A stretch of DNA of 32,812 nt, from NCBI GenBank assembly GCA_003166865.1, contig PMUP01000048.1:1-32812 (forward strand), written 5' to 3'. This DNA comes from Bryobacterales bacterium. Its GTDB lineage: Bacteria > Acidobacteriota > Terriglobia > Bryobacterales > Bryobacteraceae. The notes under the pieces were generated by a model that was given only the letters and a program-made list of their open reading frames with translations, did no database searches and had not been told where the DNA came from. Shown one piece after another: positions 1 to 8,853 of the stretch (position 1 is its first letter; every line of letters begins with the position of its first letter). A program made the translations under genes and the position numbers.

Positions 1-654
1 TGCGCTCCGCTACGAGTCTGCATCATCGAGCTGCAGGCCGGCGAGAAGATCGTTGGCGAGCCGCACATCGGCGATTCGGTCCGGTGGAACATCTCGCCCG
101 CGATGTATGGGACCGGTGATCAAGCGACTGCGGTCATTATCCTCAAACCGCAGACACCCGGCCTCGACACGAATCTACTGATTACTACGGATCGCCGCGC
201 CTATTATCTCCGACTCATCTCAAAGCCCGAAGACTACATCGCGCGTGTCGCGTTCGCATATCCAGACGACGATGCCCGCAAGTGGCAACAGCATCTGGTG
301 GAACAACAGGCTCTAGCGAAACAGGAGAAACACGCAGCGGAAATGCCGGCGGCCATGATTACCGTCGAAAAGATGAACTTCGATTACACGATCCGCGGTG
401 GCGATGAGCACATTCGCCCGGTGCGTGTGTTCGATGACGGTGCAAAGACCTATATCCAGATGCCGCCGGAGCTTCAGCATCGGGAAGCGCCGGTATTGCT
501 TGTCGTGGGGAACGACGGCAAAGGCGAGATGACGAACTACCGGGTGAAAGACCAAACCTATATCGTGGACCGCCTCTTCGATCGCGCCAACCTCGTGCTT
601 GGAGCGGGCAAGAAGGCCCAGAAAGTGGAGATCAGCCGTGGACACAAACAATAA
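1..654 (+). CDS. trbG: TrbG/VirB9-family conjugal transfer protein (5' truncated by window edge)
   Basis: The reading frame is open from base 1, so the gene begins outside the window; the first ATG in view (103) is internal. TrbG/VirB9 is a periplasmic/outer-membrane part of the type IV secretion core complex that contacts VirB7 and VirB10. Visible hallmarks are the N-terminal-domain stretch 'IELQAGEKI' followed by 'VRWNISPA' and a block with 'TTDRRAYYLRLIS', and the C-terminal domain running from 'MNFDYTIRGG' through 'VRVFDDGAKTYIQMP' to 'YIVDRLFDRANLVLG' and 'KVEISR', all characteristic of the family. It overlaps the next gene (trbI) by 17 bases, the usual trbG-trbI order. It belongs to an integrated conjugative element whose bulk lies to the left of the window. 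Confidence 0.9.
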   Translation, partial: CAPLRVCIIELQAGEKIVGEPHIGDSVRWNISPAMYGTGDQATAVIILKPQTPGLDTNLLITTDRRAYYLRLISKPEDYIARVAFAYPDDDARKWQQHLVEQQALAKQEKHAAEMPAAMITVEKMNFDYTIRGGDEHIRPVRVFDDGAKTYIQMPPELQHREAPVLLVVGNDGKGEMTNYRVKDQTYIVDRLFDRANLVLGAGKKAQKVEISRGHKQ

Positions 655-2119
655 CCCCGATCACCAGCCGCTCGAAGCACCAAGCGAGGAGCTACTAAAG
701 GGAGCAGCTCCCAGCGGAATCGATCTCCATCCCCAGCCTGCGAAAGCAGTTCGCATCAGCCGGCGGACAACCGTGATGATCTTGTCCGTGATCGTCCTTC
801 TGCTGCTGGGATTTGCCTACGGTGGGTACCGCCGAACTCTTAGCAATCAAAACGCTGCGCGCGAGGCGGGTCTGCCAAAGAGCGTCACTCCCGCAACACA
901 GGCGGCCTCGGAGTTTATGCAGACGACTCCGGCGGGCACCGTGCCGATGGCCCTGCGGCCGCCTGATGTGCCGGCGCTTCCGCAAACGATGACATCCCCG
1001 TGCGTCGCCGATCCGAAAACCGGGCAGCCCTACCGGTTCAATCCACAAACCGGCCAGCCCTGCGACGGCCTTCCCCAGGAACGAGTCGTCGTGCGGCAAC
1101 CGAACGCAATACGAACACCTCCGGTCGCTCCAATGCCAGTCCACGAGGAGACACCCGAACAGCGCCTGATTGCAGCAGCCTACCAGCGAGAGCAGGAAGC
1201 CATCCAGGCTCCGACGAGCGTTCGCAATTCCGCCGCATCGTCGTTGTCACCAACCATCGCGCAGCCCGCCTCGAACGATCTTTCTCAGGTCGAAGCGCTG
1301 AGCCATGCTCTGAGCGCACGGCAGGGGGGTGATTCTGCTGCTCCGGCAAACGGACAGGCTCTCGAAAACGACTACGACAGCCAGAACATGCAATCCCGCA
1401 AGGAAGCTTTCCTCGCCGCTAATCGGACGCGCCGGGCTGATGACTATCTTCGCTCCAACCGCGAAGCTCCGCTCTCGCGATACGAAATCAAAGCGGGCTG
1501 GGAGATTCCAGCCGTTCTCGAACAATCCCTCAACTCAGATCTTCCAGGAGAGCTAAAGGCGCTGGTGACTTCCAACGTCTACGACACTGCTACGGGCCTC
1601 TACCTCTTAATTCCGCAAGGTTCCCGCCTGATCGGAAGATATGACTCGCGCATTTCCTACGGACAGGATGGCGTTCAAGTCGCCTGGAGTCGCGTCATCT
1701 ACCCAGACGCTTCCTCGGTGGATCTCGACGGCATGATGGGCCTTGATTCCCATGGTAACGCTGGCCTACGAGACAAGGTGGATCACCACTACCTCCGAAT
1801 CGTTGGATTCTCGGTCCTCACTAGCATGTTCACCGCTGCCTTCGATATCTCGCAGAGGACCAGCCAAAGCGCTCTTACGTACCCGACACCAGCTCAAACA
1901 GCCGGAAGCGCGGTGGGCGAGGAACTCAGCCAAACCGGTGCTCAGATCACCCGTCGCAACCTCAATGTGCAACCGACGATCAAGGTGCCCGCAGGCTACA
2001 AGTTCGTGGTCCGCGTAAATCGTGACATCTTGTTCGAATCTCCGTACCAGCCGATTCAAGCTGGCAGCGCGAACGAGAGTTCTAAGAGCACGCTGACCAG
2101 GACACCTGGTTTGCGGTGA
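638..2119 (+). CDS. trbI: TrbI/VirB10-family conjugal transfer protein
   Basis: TrbI/VirB10 spans the inner membrane and periplasm of the type IV secretion channel and links the inner-membrane ATPases to the outer-membrane core. The 493-residue product has a short cytoplasmic tail, one membrane helix at about residues 45-65 ('VMILSVIVLLLLGFAYGG'), a long Pro/Gln/Ala-rich periplasmic linker, and a C-terminal beta-barrel domain with the family signatures 'SDLPGELKALV', 'VYDTATGLYLLIPQGSRLIG' and 'DLDGMMGLDSHGNAGL'. I chose the GTG at 638 over an upstream ATG at 599 because it has a GGAG ribosome-binding site 7 nt before it and only a 17-base overlap with trbG. Four bases separate its stop from the next gene. 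Confidence 0.9.
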   Translation: MDTNNNPDHQPLEAPSEELLKGAAPSGIDLHPQPAKAVRISRRTTVMILSVIVLLLLGFAYGGYRRTLSNQNAAREAGLPKSVTPATQAASEFMQTTPAGTVPMALRPPDVPALPQTMTSPCVADPKTGQPYRFNPQTGQPCDGLPQERVVVRQPNAIRTPPVAPMPVHEETPEQRLIAAAYQREQEAIQAPTSVRNSAASSLSPTIAQPASNDLSQVEALSHALSARQGGDSAAPANGQALENDYDSQNMQSRKEAFLAANRTRRADDYLRSNREAPLSRYEIKAGWEIPAVLEQSLNSDLPGELKALVTSNVYDTATGLYLLIPQGSRLIGRYDSRISYGQDGVQVAWSRVIYPDASSVDLDGMMGLDSHGNAGLRDKVDHHYLRIVGFSVLTSMFTAAFDISQRTSQSALTYPTPAQTAGSAVGEELSQTGAQITRRNLNVQPTIKVPAGYKFVVRVNRDILFESPYQPIQAGSANESSKSTLTRTPGLR

Positions 2120-2123
2120 GCCT

Positions 2124-2360
2124 ATGCAGCCGAATCAGGATTTGCACGAACCCGAGTCACCCGGCGTGGCTTTCGAGCGGGTTCTAAACACTGAGGAAGC
2201 AGCCGCCCTACTCCAAATTCATCCAAAGACTCTCCAGCGGATGGCGCGACAAGGCTTAGTTCCAGGATTCCGTGTCGGAGACCTCTGGCGGTTTCGGGCT
2301 TCGGCCCTAGACGAGTGGCTGCGTTCTGGCGTATGCTCAAAACGCCACTCGTGTCGTTGA
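2124..2360 (+). CDS. Excisionase-like helix-turn-helix DNA-binding protein
   Basis: This 78-residue protein has a MerR/HTH_17-type 'excisionase family' DNA-binding domain at about residues 20-65: 'LNTEEAAALLQIHPKTLQRM' followed by 'GLVPGFRVGDLWRFRASALDEWL'. The pattern of a recognition helix followed by an arginine-rich wing ('WRFRASALDEWL') is typical of small proteins next to phage and ICE integrases, where they bend DNA for excision or regulate the element. It starts 4 nt after trbI and ends 19 nt before the integrase, so it is most likely co-transcribed with both. Whether it acts as a directionality factor or a transcription factor cannot be told from sequence. Confidence 0.85.
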   Translation: MQPNQDLHEPESPGVAFERVLNTEEAAALLQIHPKTLQRMARQGLVPGFRVGDLWRFRASALDEWLRSGVCSKRHSCR

Positions 2361-2379
2361 TACGAAAGGAAGGTTTTTC

Positions 2380-3564
2380 GTGTTTACGCGCACGCGATAT
2401 CAGTATGGAAGTTTGGAAACCAAAGAACGGAAAAAAGGAAAGGAGGTATGGGAGTTTCGATACTACGAACCTGATGCTCGGGGCGAACGCCAGCGCCGGG
2501 CTGTCATGGTTGGGACCCAGGAAGAGTATCCGACCGAATCCGCCGCGAGAAAATCTCCTGTTGTGCAGGCGATCCTATTGCGGCTGAATGCAGAGCAACC
2601 GAGTGCGGCCGGTGCTGCCAATTTTGGAGCAGTGATCGCGCGATACGAGCAGGAAGAAATGCCGGAACGGTATTCAACAAGCGCAGCTTACCAGTCGTAC
2701 ATCAAGAACCAGATCAGGCCGCGCTGGGCCGATACGCCCGTGAGTGCCGTCAAGCCGATGGCAGTTGAGGACTGGCTGAGGAATCTGGCTCTGGCCCCGA
2801 AGACCAGAAGCCACGTCCGAAGTCTTATGCACACGATTTTTCAGTGTGCGGAGCGGTGGGAACTGATCGATAAGAACCCGATCAAGCTGGTTCGGGTTAA
2901 GGGTGGGACCAAGCGCCTCAAAACGCCTCGCGTCCTGGCTCCCGAGCAGTTCCATTCGTTGCTGCCGTTGATTCGGGAGCCGTACCGGACAATGGTGCTG
3001 ATCGCGGGGTGCCTGGGCCTGCGGGTTAGCGAGATCGTTGGACTTCAGTGGGGGGATTTCGATTTCCCTGGATTCACGCTGTTGATCCAAAGGAGCGTGG
3101 TTCACGGCAGGGTCGGGGACGTGAAGACCGAATACTCGCGGGATAGCGTTCCGCTCGACACGGCGGTTGTCGAGGCTCTAGTGTTGCATAAGGCACGGTC
3201 GTTCTCCACGCCGGAGGGATGGCTGTTCGCCAATCCGGCTACGGGGAGGCCATACCATCAGGAGGAGATTCAGAAGAGGCACATCCGCAAAGCTGGCGTC
3301 GCAACCGGAATCGGTGGCGATATCGGATGGCACACATTCCGTCACAGCTATCGATCGTGGTTGGATGAAACTGGAGCGCCTCTCACCGTCCAAAAGGAGT
3401 TGATGCGTCACGCGAGCATCCAGACGACGATGAACATTTATGGGAAGGCCATGACGGACAGTAAGCGTCAGGCTCACAGCAAAGTTGTTGAGATGGTCTT
3501 AAATAGCAGCAAATCGAAGGAAACCGTTGGCCGGAACAACCCGGCTACTGCTATTGGGAGTTAA
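2380..3564 (+). CDS. int: Tyrosine-type site-specific integrase of the conjugative element
   Basis: This 394-residue recombinase would cut and rejoin the element's attachment sites. It has an N-terminal arm-binding region, a SAM-like core-binding domain (about 85-175: 'YQSYIKNQIRPRWADTPVSAV', split here by its own ends) and a C-terminal catalytic domain with all expected residues: R215 in 'GCLGLRVSEI', K249 in 'DVKTEYSRDSVPLD', H318 and R321 in 'HTFRHSYRSWLD', H344 in 'LMRHASIQTT' and the nucleophile Y354 in 'MNIYG'. The GTG start at 2380 has an AAAGGAAGG ribosome-binding site 7 nt upstream. The gene appears intact. It reads toward, and ends 48 bases before, the 3' end of an initiator tRNA gene, the normal layout for an integrase beside its attachment site. 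Confidence 0.93.
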   Translation: MFTRTRYQYGSLETKERKKGKEVWEFRYYEPDARGERQRRAVMVGTQEEYPTESAARKSPVVQAILLRLNAEQPSAAGAANFGAVIARYEQEEMPERYSTSAAYQSYIKNQIRPRWADTPVSAVKPMAVEDWLRNLALAPKTRSHVRSLMHTIFQCAERWELIDKNPIKLVRVKGGTKRLKTPRVLAPEQFHSLLPLIREPYRTMVLIAGCLGLRVSEIVGLQWGDFDFPGFTLLIQRSVVHGRVGDVKTEYSRDSVPLDTAVVEALVLHKARSFSTPEGWLFANPATGRPYHQEEIQKRHIRKAGVATGIGGDIGWHTFRHSYRSWLDETGAPLTVQKELMRHASIQTTMNIYGKAMTDSKRQAHSKVVEMVLNSSKSKETVGRNNPATAIGS

Positions 3565-3594
3565 TGGGAGTTTTTTGGGTCGCTCAGAATCTGT

Positions 3595-3612
3595 GCAACC
3601 GATTGAAAGGAT

Positions 3613-3619
<7 letters not shown>
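3595..3619. repeat. Inverted repeat overlapping the tRNA 3' end; candidate attachment-site core
   Basis: GCAACC (3595-3600) and GGTTGC (3614-3619) form a perfect 6-bp inverted repeat around a 13-base centre; flanking GATT/GATT copies add weaker similarity. The right arm is the tRNA acceptor and CCA end itself. Tyrosine recombinases commonly bind such inverted half-sites in the 3' part of tRNA genes, so this is a plausible recombination core, though a chance repeat or a tRNA-terminator hairpin is also possible. Confidence 0.4.
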
Positions 3620-3689
<70 letters not shown>

Positions 3690-3694
3690 GTTAG

Positions 3695-3723
3695 ATTCTA
3701 ACGCAGGATGTTGAATCGGTCAA
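3695..3723 (-). promoter_or_regulatory. Sigma70-type promoter of the initiator tRNA
   Basis: On the minus strand TTGACC (-35, 3718-3723) and TAGAAT (-10, 3695-3700) are separated by exactly 17 bases. Only five bases (CTAAC) lie between the -10 box and the first base of the mature tRNA, so the transcript should begin within about three nucleotides of the mature 5' end. Confidence 0.75.
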
Positions 3724-3798
3724 ACTTGCCGGCGATTCTTCAGCGTCACGATCCGCTACAGGGCCCTCCGATCCACGATGCAGTAAGCTCAGCTGCCG

Positions 3799-3804
3799 TA
3801 TGCT
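3799..3804 (+). promoter_or_regulatory. -10-like box immediately upstream of the adenylate cyclase start
   Basis: TATGCT ends 6 nt before the ATG at 3811, and no ribosome-binding site is visible. No good -35 box is seen 16-18 bases upstream. The placement would give a leaderless or near-leaderless mRNA. Confidence 0.4.
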
Positions 3805-3810
3805 AATGAC

Positions 3811-5949
3811 ATGGCGATGGCCGGTAATAGGCAAGCCAGACGGGTTCAGTACCGCGTAGGACTTGGGGTCACCGTAAGTCTGCTGCTGGCGTCCACCGTC
3901 GCGCTGGTTGCGTGGGCCAGCCTCGCCAATACACGCGCGGCGATTATCGAGCTGACCGACGAACAAGTCCGCGAGCTTCTCACCAGCCTGGACATACGAG
4001 TCCGCGAACACTTGCAGAGCGCCGTTACCGCGGCGGAGCTTTCCGAGAAAATGCTCAACAATGCGGTCCTGCGCGAGGACCGGGACGTGCTCGCGCGGCA
4101 CTTTACCGAGGTGCTGCGCGCCAATCCCACGTTTGCCTGGGCCAGCTACAGTAACGAGCTGGGAAATTTCACGGGCGCCTATCGCGCTCCCGACGCTTCG
4201 TTACACGTGAGTCAAACGACGATCAAGGACAGCGGGTCCCTGCTGGATGCCACAGTGCGGGATGACGCGACTTGGCTGCGGCACTATGAGCAGACCGCGA
4301 ACGACTACGATCCGCGCGACGAAGAGTTCTATCAGGCCGCCAAGAAGGCCGCCCAGGAGGGCGGGAAGATAGTATGGATCGGCCCGGTAATTTTTTACGA
4401 CGAGGGAGTCCCTGGCATTACGTGCGCCAACCCTCGCATCGCGAAGAATGGAAGCTTGCTCGGGGTCCTAACTGTCGACTTCAACGTCAACTTCCTTTCG
4501 GATTTCATCAGCAAGTTGCATTTTGGAACGCACGGGAAAGTGTTCATTTTTGATGAAAACCGTCACGTGATCGCTTACCCCGGGCTTCAATTGAAAGAGA
4601 ATGCCGGGCAAGGGGCGCAGGGCAAGCTGATAACGGAAGCGGACGTGGCCGATCCGGCATTCCAGGCATTCATCGCGAAGGTGACGGCGACCGATGCTCT
4701 CGCGGGTTCGCGCAAGCAGGCCTTGTCCGAGGAGCAGTTTCCCGTGCTCGCAGCGGGGCATAGTTACGTGGCTGGATACCGGCGTTTGAAGGTGGCGGGT
4801 GGTCCCACATGGTTTCTTGGAGCCTACGCCCCTGAGTCGGATTTCACGGGTGTGCTGGCGCGAAACAGGCGGGATGCATTCGTCATCGCGGTGGTTGCCT
4901 TGTGCGTCGGCCTGCTCTTAACCATGATCCTGGCGCGGCGCATCTCCGTTCCTCTGACGCGACTCGCAGCGGAAATGGAGGAAGTGGGCGATTTTCAACT
5001 GAACGTTCGTCCAGCGGTGAAAACCATCTTTAAAGAAGTCGCCACCATGGATCAGTCGCTGCTCCACATGAAGGGCAGCTTGCGGTCGTTTTCTTACTAC
5101 GTGCCCAGAGATCTGGTGCGCGCGATGCTGGAGTCCGGCCAGGAAGCCACGCTGCAAGGGCAGAGCCGGGAAATGACCGTCTATTTCTCAGATATCGCCG
5201 GGATGACTTCGATGGCCGAGATGATGACGCCGGATCAACTGGTGCATTTGCTGAGCCGCTATTTCGACGAAATGACCCAGATGATCGCGTCGCAGGGCGG
5301 AACGGTGGACAAGTTTATCGGCGACGCCATCATGGCGTTTTGGGGAGCGCCCGCTCCGACTGCCGATCACGCGGCCCGGGCCTGCGAGGCGGCCCTGCGC
5401 TCGCAACGCAAGCTGGCCGAGCTGAGAGCCGCGCCCAATGTTCCCGAACTTGCGAAAATTTATGCGCGCATCGGCATCGCCACCGGAGACGCGCTGGTGG
5501 GCAACGTGGGCTCACACGATCGGTTCAACTATACGGTGATGGGCGACACGGTGAACCTAGCTTCGCGGTTGGAAGGCTTGAACAAGCTGTACGGCACCGA
5601 GATTTTGATCAGTGACCCAACCGGCCAAGCCCTTCGCGAGGGAATCATTGCGCGGCCAGTGGGCGTCGCTCAGGTAAAGGGCAAGCGCCAGTGTGTGGAA
5701 GTCTGGGAGCCGCTCTGTCTTGCCTCTGAAGATAATCCTGTTGCTCGCGAGCTAACCAGGCTGTTCGTCGAGGGCCTGGCGGCCTATCTCGAGCGAGACT
5801 TTCAAGCAGCCGCCGCGCAGTACGAGGCGGCCTTGCGCCTTCGCCCGGAAGACAAACCGGCGGCAGTGCTTTTGGAACGTTGCCTGGAGTTACTGATCGC
5901 TCCGCCTCCGGAAGCCTGGAACGGAGTCTACATCGCGACTGAGAAGTGA
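3811..5949 (+). CDS. Membrane-bound class III adenylate/guanylate cyclase with extracellular Cache-like sensor
   Basis: This protein would convert ATP to cAMP at the inner membrane in response to an extracytoplasmic ligand. The 712 residues show TM1 at about 18-38, a large periplasmic dCache-like domain (about 40-350, with 'YDPRDEEFYQAAKKA' and 'KVFIFDENRHVIAYPG'), TM2 at 355-376, a HAMP-like region, and the cyclase domain from about 455 to 610. Metal-binding D461 ('FSDIAG') and D505 ('FIGDAIMAFWGAP') are present, as are transition-state N582 and R586 ('VNLASR'). The base-selecting pair is K501 and T575, which favours ATP over GTP. A TPR-like helical pair follows at about 650-700. A second ATG lies 6 bases inside. 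The next gene begins 38 bases after the stop. Confidence 0.9.
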   Translation: MAMAGNRQARRVQYRVGLGVTVSLLLASTVALVAWASLANTRAAIIELTDEQVRELLTSLDIRVREHLQSAVTAAELSEKMLNNAVLREDRDVLARHFTEVLRANPTFAWASYSNELGNFTGAYRAPDASLHVSQTTIKDSGSLLDATVRDDATWLRHYEQTANDYDPRDEEFYQAAKKAAQEGGKIVWIGPVIFYDEGVPGITCANPRIAKNGSLLGVLTVDFNVNFLSDFISKLHFGTHGKVFIFDENRHVIAYPGLQLKENAGQGAQGKLITEADVADPAFQAFIAKVTATDALAGSRKQALSEEQFPVLAAGHSYVAGYRRLKVAGGPTWFLGAYAPESDFTGVLARNRRDAFVIAVVALCVGLLLTMILARRISVPLTRLAAEMEEVGDFQLNVRPAVKTIFKEVATMDQSLLHMKGSLRSFSYYVPRDLVRAMLESGQEATLQGQSREMTVYFSDIAGMTSMAEMMTPDQLVHLLSRYFDEMTQMIASQGGTVDKFIGDAIMAFWGAPAPTADHAARACEAALRSQRKLAELRAAPNVPELAKIYARIGIATGDALVGNVGSHDRFNYTVMGDTVNLASRLEGLNKLYGTEILISDPTGQALREGIIARPVGVAQVKGKRQCVEVWEPLCLASEDNPVARELTRLFVEGLAAYLERDFQAAAAQYEAALRLRPEDKPAAVLLERCLELLIAPPPEAWNGVYIATEK

Positions 5950-5959
5950 AGCCCGGCGC

Positions 5960-5965
5960 TATACT
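5960..5965 (+). promoter_or_regulatory. -10-like TATACT upstream of MFS transporter
   Basis: TATACT ends 22 bases before the ATG at 5988, which would give a leader of about 15 nt. It lies just after the cyclase stop, so the transporter may have its own promoter. No strong -35 is visible. Confidence 0.35.
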
Positions 5966-5987
5966 AGATCTCGCTACCGAGCCCGCC

Positions 5988-7349
5988 ATGAGTACACCCC
6001 CGCCGCTGAATGTTTCCGAAGCGATCGACAACAGTAGGTTCGGGAGCTTTCAACTTGGTCTGTGCATCTTGTGCGGGCTGTGCCTGATCATGGACGGATT
6101 CGATGTTCAGGCCATGGGCTATGTTGCGCCGGCCATCCTGCAAGAGTGGCACATCCCCAACTCGCAGTTCGGCCCGGTATTTGGCGCGGGATTGTTTGGC
6201 ATCTTAGTCGGCTCGCTGCTGTTCAGCATGCTGGCGGACAAGATCGGACGGCGGCCCGTGTTGATCGGCGCAACGCTGTGCTTCTCCGTCCTGACGTTTC
6301 TGACAGCCCATGCCGCGAACGTCAACCAGATGCTTGTGATCCGCTTCTTCGCGGGCTCGGTGCTGGGCGCCATCATGCCGAACGCGGTCGCGCTCGTTGG
6401 CGAATACAGCCCGCGCCGCCTGCGGGTGACGGTCATGATGGCGGTGGGTAACGGATTCACCGCCGGGGCCGCGTTCGGAGGCTTCATCGCAGCCTGGCTG
6501 ATTCCGCACTTCGGCTGGCGCTCGGTCTTCTATTTCGGCGCGGCCGCCCCTTTGGTGATTGCGGCGATCATGATCATGGCCCTTCCCGAATCCCTGCAGT
6601 TCATGGTGCTGCATCGCAAACACTTGGGAAAGGCCGTGCGATGGTTACGGCGGATTGACCCGGACGCGCCGGCCGATCCTGACCGATACTTCATTGCCGA
6701 GCGGGAGAGAAAAGGCGTTCCGTGGATTCGGCTGTTTCACGAAGGCCGCGGCGTGGGAACAATCCTGCTTTGGATCGTCAATTTCATGAATCTGCTGAAC
6801 GTGTACTTTCTGGCGAGCTGGCTGCCGACGGTCGCCAAGCAGGCTGGACATGCCATGGGGACATCCGTTCTGGTAGGGACGATGGAGCAGTTGGCGGGAA
6901 TGATTGGAGGGTTCAGCCTAGGTTGGTTCGTCCATCGGCTCGGTTTTGTTTCGGTATTGACCGCCTGCTTTACGCTCGGGTGTGTCAACATCGCGCTGAT
7001 CGGCCGGCCGGGCCTTTCGCTGCCTCTGTTAATTACGGTAGTGTTCCTGGCCGGGTTTGGCGTCGTCGGAGGACAAACCGCCATCAATGCGTTATCCGCC
7101 ACCTATTATCCGACCGAGATACGAGCAACGGGAATCGGCGCTGGACTGGGCGTAGGCCGGATCGGCGCCATCGTCGGTCCAGTGGTTGGCGGCGTTCTGA
7201 TGGGCCTGCATTGGTCGTCGCAACGTCTGTTCCAAGCGGCCGCCGTACCGGCCTTGGTCTCGGCTATCGTGATGGTGGGTATGCACTGGGTGCTCAAGTC
7301 GCAAGCACCGTCCGCGGCGAGGATTCAAGTCCCGGAGTCCGTCACTTAA
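5988..7349 (+). CDS. MFS transporter, aromatic acid:H+ symporter (AAHS)-like
   Basis: This 453-residue, 12-helix protein would import a carboxylated aromatic compound or similar acid with protons. Helix 1 carries the AAHS-type signature 'MDGFDVQAMGYVAPAI'; the loop between helices 2 and 3 has 'LADKIGRRPVLIG'; helix 4-5 has 'RFFAGSVLGAIMPNAVALVGEYSPRRLR', all as in PcaK/BenK/MhpT-type carriers. The open frame extends back to a GTG at 5946, but the ATG at 5988 gives the usual short cytoplasmic N-terminus, so I prefer it. Its 3' end overlaps the stop of the convergent permease gene by 8 bases. The nearby decarboxylase-like and lactonase-like genes support an aromatic substrate, but the exact compound is unknown. 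Confidence 0.85.
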   Translation: MSTPPPLNVSEAIDNSRFGSFQLGLCILCGLCLIMDGFDVQAMGYVAPAILQEWHIPNSQFGPVFGAGLFGILVGSLLFSMLADKIGRRPVLIGATLCFSVLTFLTAHAANVNQMLVIRFFAGSVLGAIMPNAVALVGEYSPRRLRVTVMMAVGNGFTAGAAFGGFIAAWLIPHFGWRSVFYFGAAAPLVIAAIMIMALPESLQFMVLHRKHLGKAVRWLRRIDPDAPADPDRYFIAERERKGVPWIRLFHEGRGVGTILLWIVNFMNLLNVYFLASWLPTVAKQAGHAMGTSVLVGTMEQLAGMIGGFSLGWFVHRLGFVSVLTACFTLGCVNIALIGRPGLSLPLLITVVFLAGFGVVGGQTAINALSATYYPTEIRATGIGAGLGVGRIGAIVGPVVGGVLMGLHWSSQRLFQAAAVPALVSAIVMVGMHWVLKSQAPSAARIQVPESVT

Positions 7350-8847
7350 TGTGATGCTCTTCCACGCCTCTCCACCAGCGCGCTGAGTAGACGATCGCCC
7401 CAGCAGCCAGCCAGCCTGCGGCATAATCCGGCTGCGCTGCCCATCGCATGATGGCGGAGTGCATCAAGCCGAACCAGGAGAACACGGCGGCGACGAGGCA
7501 CCATATGGCCGCGCGGCCGAAGCGCCGGTCGATCAATTCGGAGATCACTGAGGCCACGACTAAAACCAGGAACAGGAATCCGTTGCCCAGTCCCAAGACC
7601 GATGACCAATAGATGGAGCGGTTCAGTTCGGTCTGAACTACCGGGTTGGCGGCCGACAATTTCAGCGCGGGCAGCGCCGAGTTGACCGCAGTCGCTACCA
7701 CCGCGCCGGCGGGAAGAACGAAGCCGAGCAGAACCGCGCCCAGATACTTCGGGTCGACGCGCCGCAGCGTCGCCATGCCAACGCCGATGGAGACGTAAGC
7801 GATGATGGCTGCGAGAATCGGCCAGGGAAACAGTTGCGCGACAAAGAGCGTGAGCCCGCTCATGACGATCGCAAGAACGACGACTGGCGTCCAGAGCGCG
7901 AAGCTGATGCGCGCGCCAACGGCTTTGTAGGGCGGATGCATCGCATAGATCACCGGAGTAATCACGCTTCCCGCGAGACCACACACCAGCGTTCCGAGGC
8001 CGTCACAGGCCAGCACAGCACGCACATCGTAGTCGTCGCCGGCGGCTGCGGCTCCGGCGACCGAGGCGATATCTTGGAGCACTTGGTAAATCGCGATGGG
8101 CGCGATCACGGAAAGATAAGGGAGCGCGAGGGCCATGGCGCGCAGGGGTTCCCTCGTAGCGGCGAAAGGAAGCTGGAGTGACAATCCGGACCATGTCGGA
8201 TGAACATATCCGATTACTAGCGCGACGGACAGAGGGACGATCCAGGCTGCGATGAACGGAGGAATGCGCCAACGAGTGATCGGTATGTTAGCCAGGATGC
8301 CGGTGGCGATGATTGCCAACGCGATCAGCCCGACCAGCGGCTGATCGAATACCCGCTGCAACAGGACCAGCGCCAGGTAGCTGTACATGGCAGCGCCGAA
8401 GACCGTCATCGAGGCTGGCTGCGGGATGAACCTGCGAAACAGCGCCGCAAAGGGCGCCGCGGCGAGCTTGATGACTCCGGTCCAAACCACCGCCGCCGCG
8501 CCGATCTCCCAAGCGCGAGCGATATCGTGGTTCTCGAGATAGACCGGGAGCATGATGGACAGCGTGTACGCGATGATGGCGGGCACGTTGTTGCCATAAA
8601 CGTGGGCCGTGACGTCGGCGCGCTTTTCCCGGTTGGCCAGCCTGGCGGCAAGGAAAACCAAGCCGAGCGATCCGACCAGAAAACCGAGGGCGTAGCCGGG
8701 CAGCAGGTGAGTGACGGTAAAGCCAGCCGAGATCCCGACAGGGAGCAAGAGGAAAACCGGGATCACCATCTGAGCGAGATTGAAGCCGACCTGCGCGATG
8801 GTGGTGTCGAGATCGCCGCGGCTGAGCGCCCACCATCGCTGTGTCAT
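7342..8847 (-). CDS. NCS2/SulP-fold-like permease of unknown substrate
   Basis: The 501-residue product is almost wholly hydrophobic, with about 12-14 predicted helices. The pattern 'VLQDIASVAGAAAAGDDYDVRAVLACDGLGTLVCGLAGS' followed by 'TPVIYAMHPPYKAVGAR' resembles the nucleobase-cation-symporter-2 half-helix region, where a polar motif is followed by 'DGLGT..GA..G..PP.T.Y'. It diverges from typical xanthine/uracil permeases, so the substrate is unclear. It begins 6 bases after the decarboxylase-like gene and is clearly in its operon, which suggests that it carries the substrate or product of that enzyme. Its stop overlaps the convergent MFS gene by 8 bases. Confidence 0.7.
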   Translation of the reverse strand: MTQRWWALSRGDLDTTIAQVGFNLAQMVIPVFLLLPVGISAGFTVTHLLPGYALGFLVGSLGLVFLAARLANREKRADVTAHVYGNNVPAIIAYTLSIMLPVYLENHDIARAWEIGAAAVVWTGVIKLAAAPFAALFRRFIPQPASMTVFGAAMYSYLALVLLQRVFDQPLVGLIALAIIATGILANIPITRWRIPPFIAAWIVPLSVALVIGYVHPTWSGLSLQLPFAATREPLRAMALALPYLSVIAPIAIYQVLQDIASVAGAAAAGDDYDVRAVLACDGLGTLVCGLAGSVITPVIYAMHPPYKAVGARISFALWTPVVVLAIVMSGLTLFVAQLFPWPILAAIIAYVSIGVGMATLRRVDPKYLGAVLLGFVLPAGAVVATAVNSALPALKLSAANPVVQTELNRSIYWSSVLGLGNGFLFLVLVVASVISELIDRRFGRAAIWCLVAAVFSWFGLMHSAIMRWAAQPDYAAGWLAAGAIVYSARWWRGVEEHHIK

Positions 8848-8853
8848 TTGCTC

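Noticed and set aside
599-637. ATG at 599 as the trbI start
   Set aside because: It would overlap trbG by 56 bases and has no ribosome-binding site; the GTG at 638 has a GGAG at good spacing and gives a normal TrbI N-terminus.
5946-5987. GTG at 5946 as the MFS start
   Set aside because: It overlaps the cyclase stop and adds a 14-residue non-family extension; a -10-like TATACT lies downstream of it.
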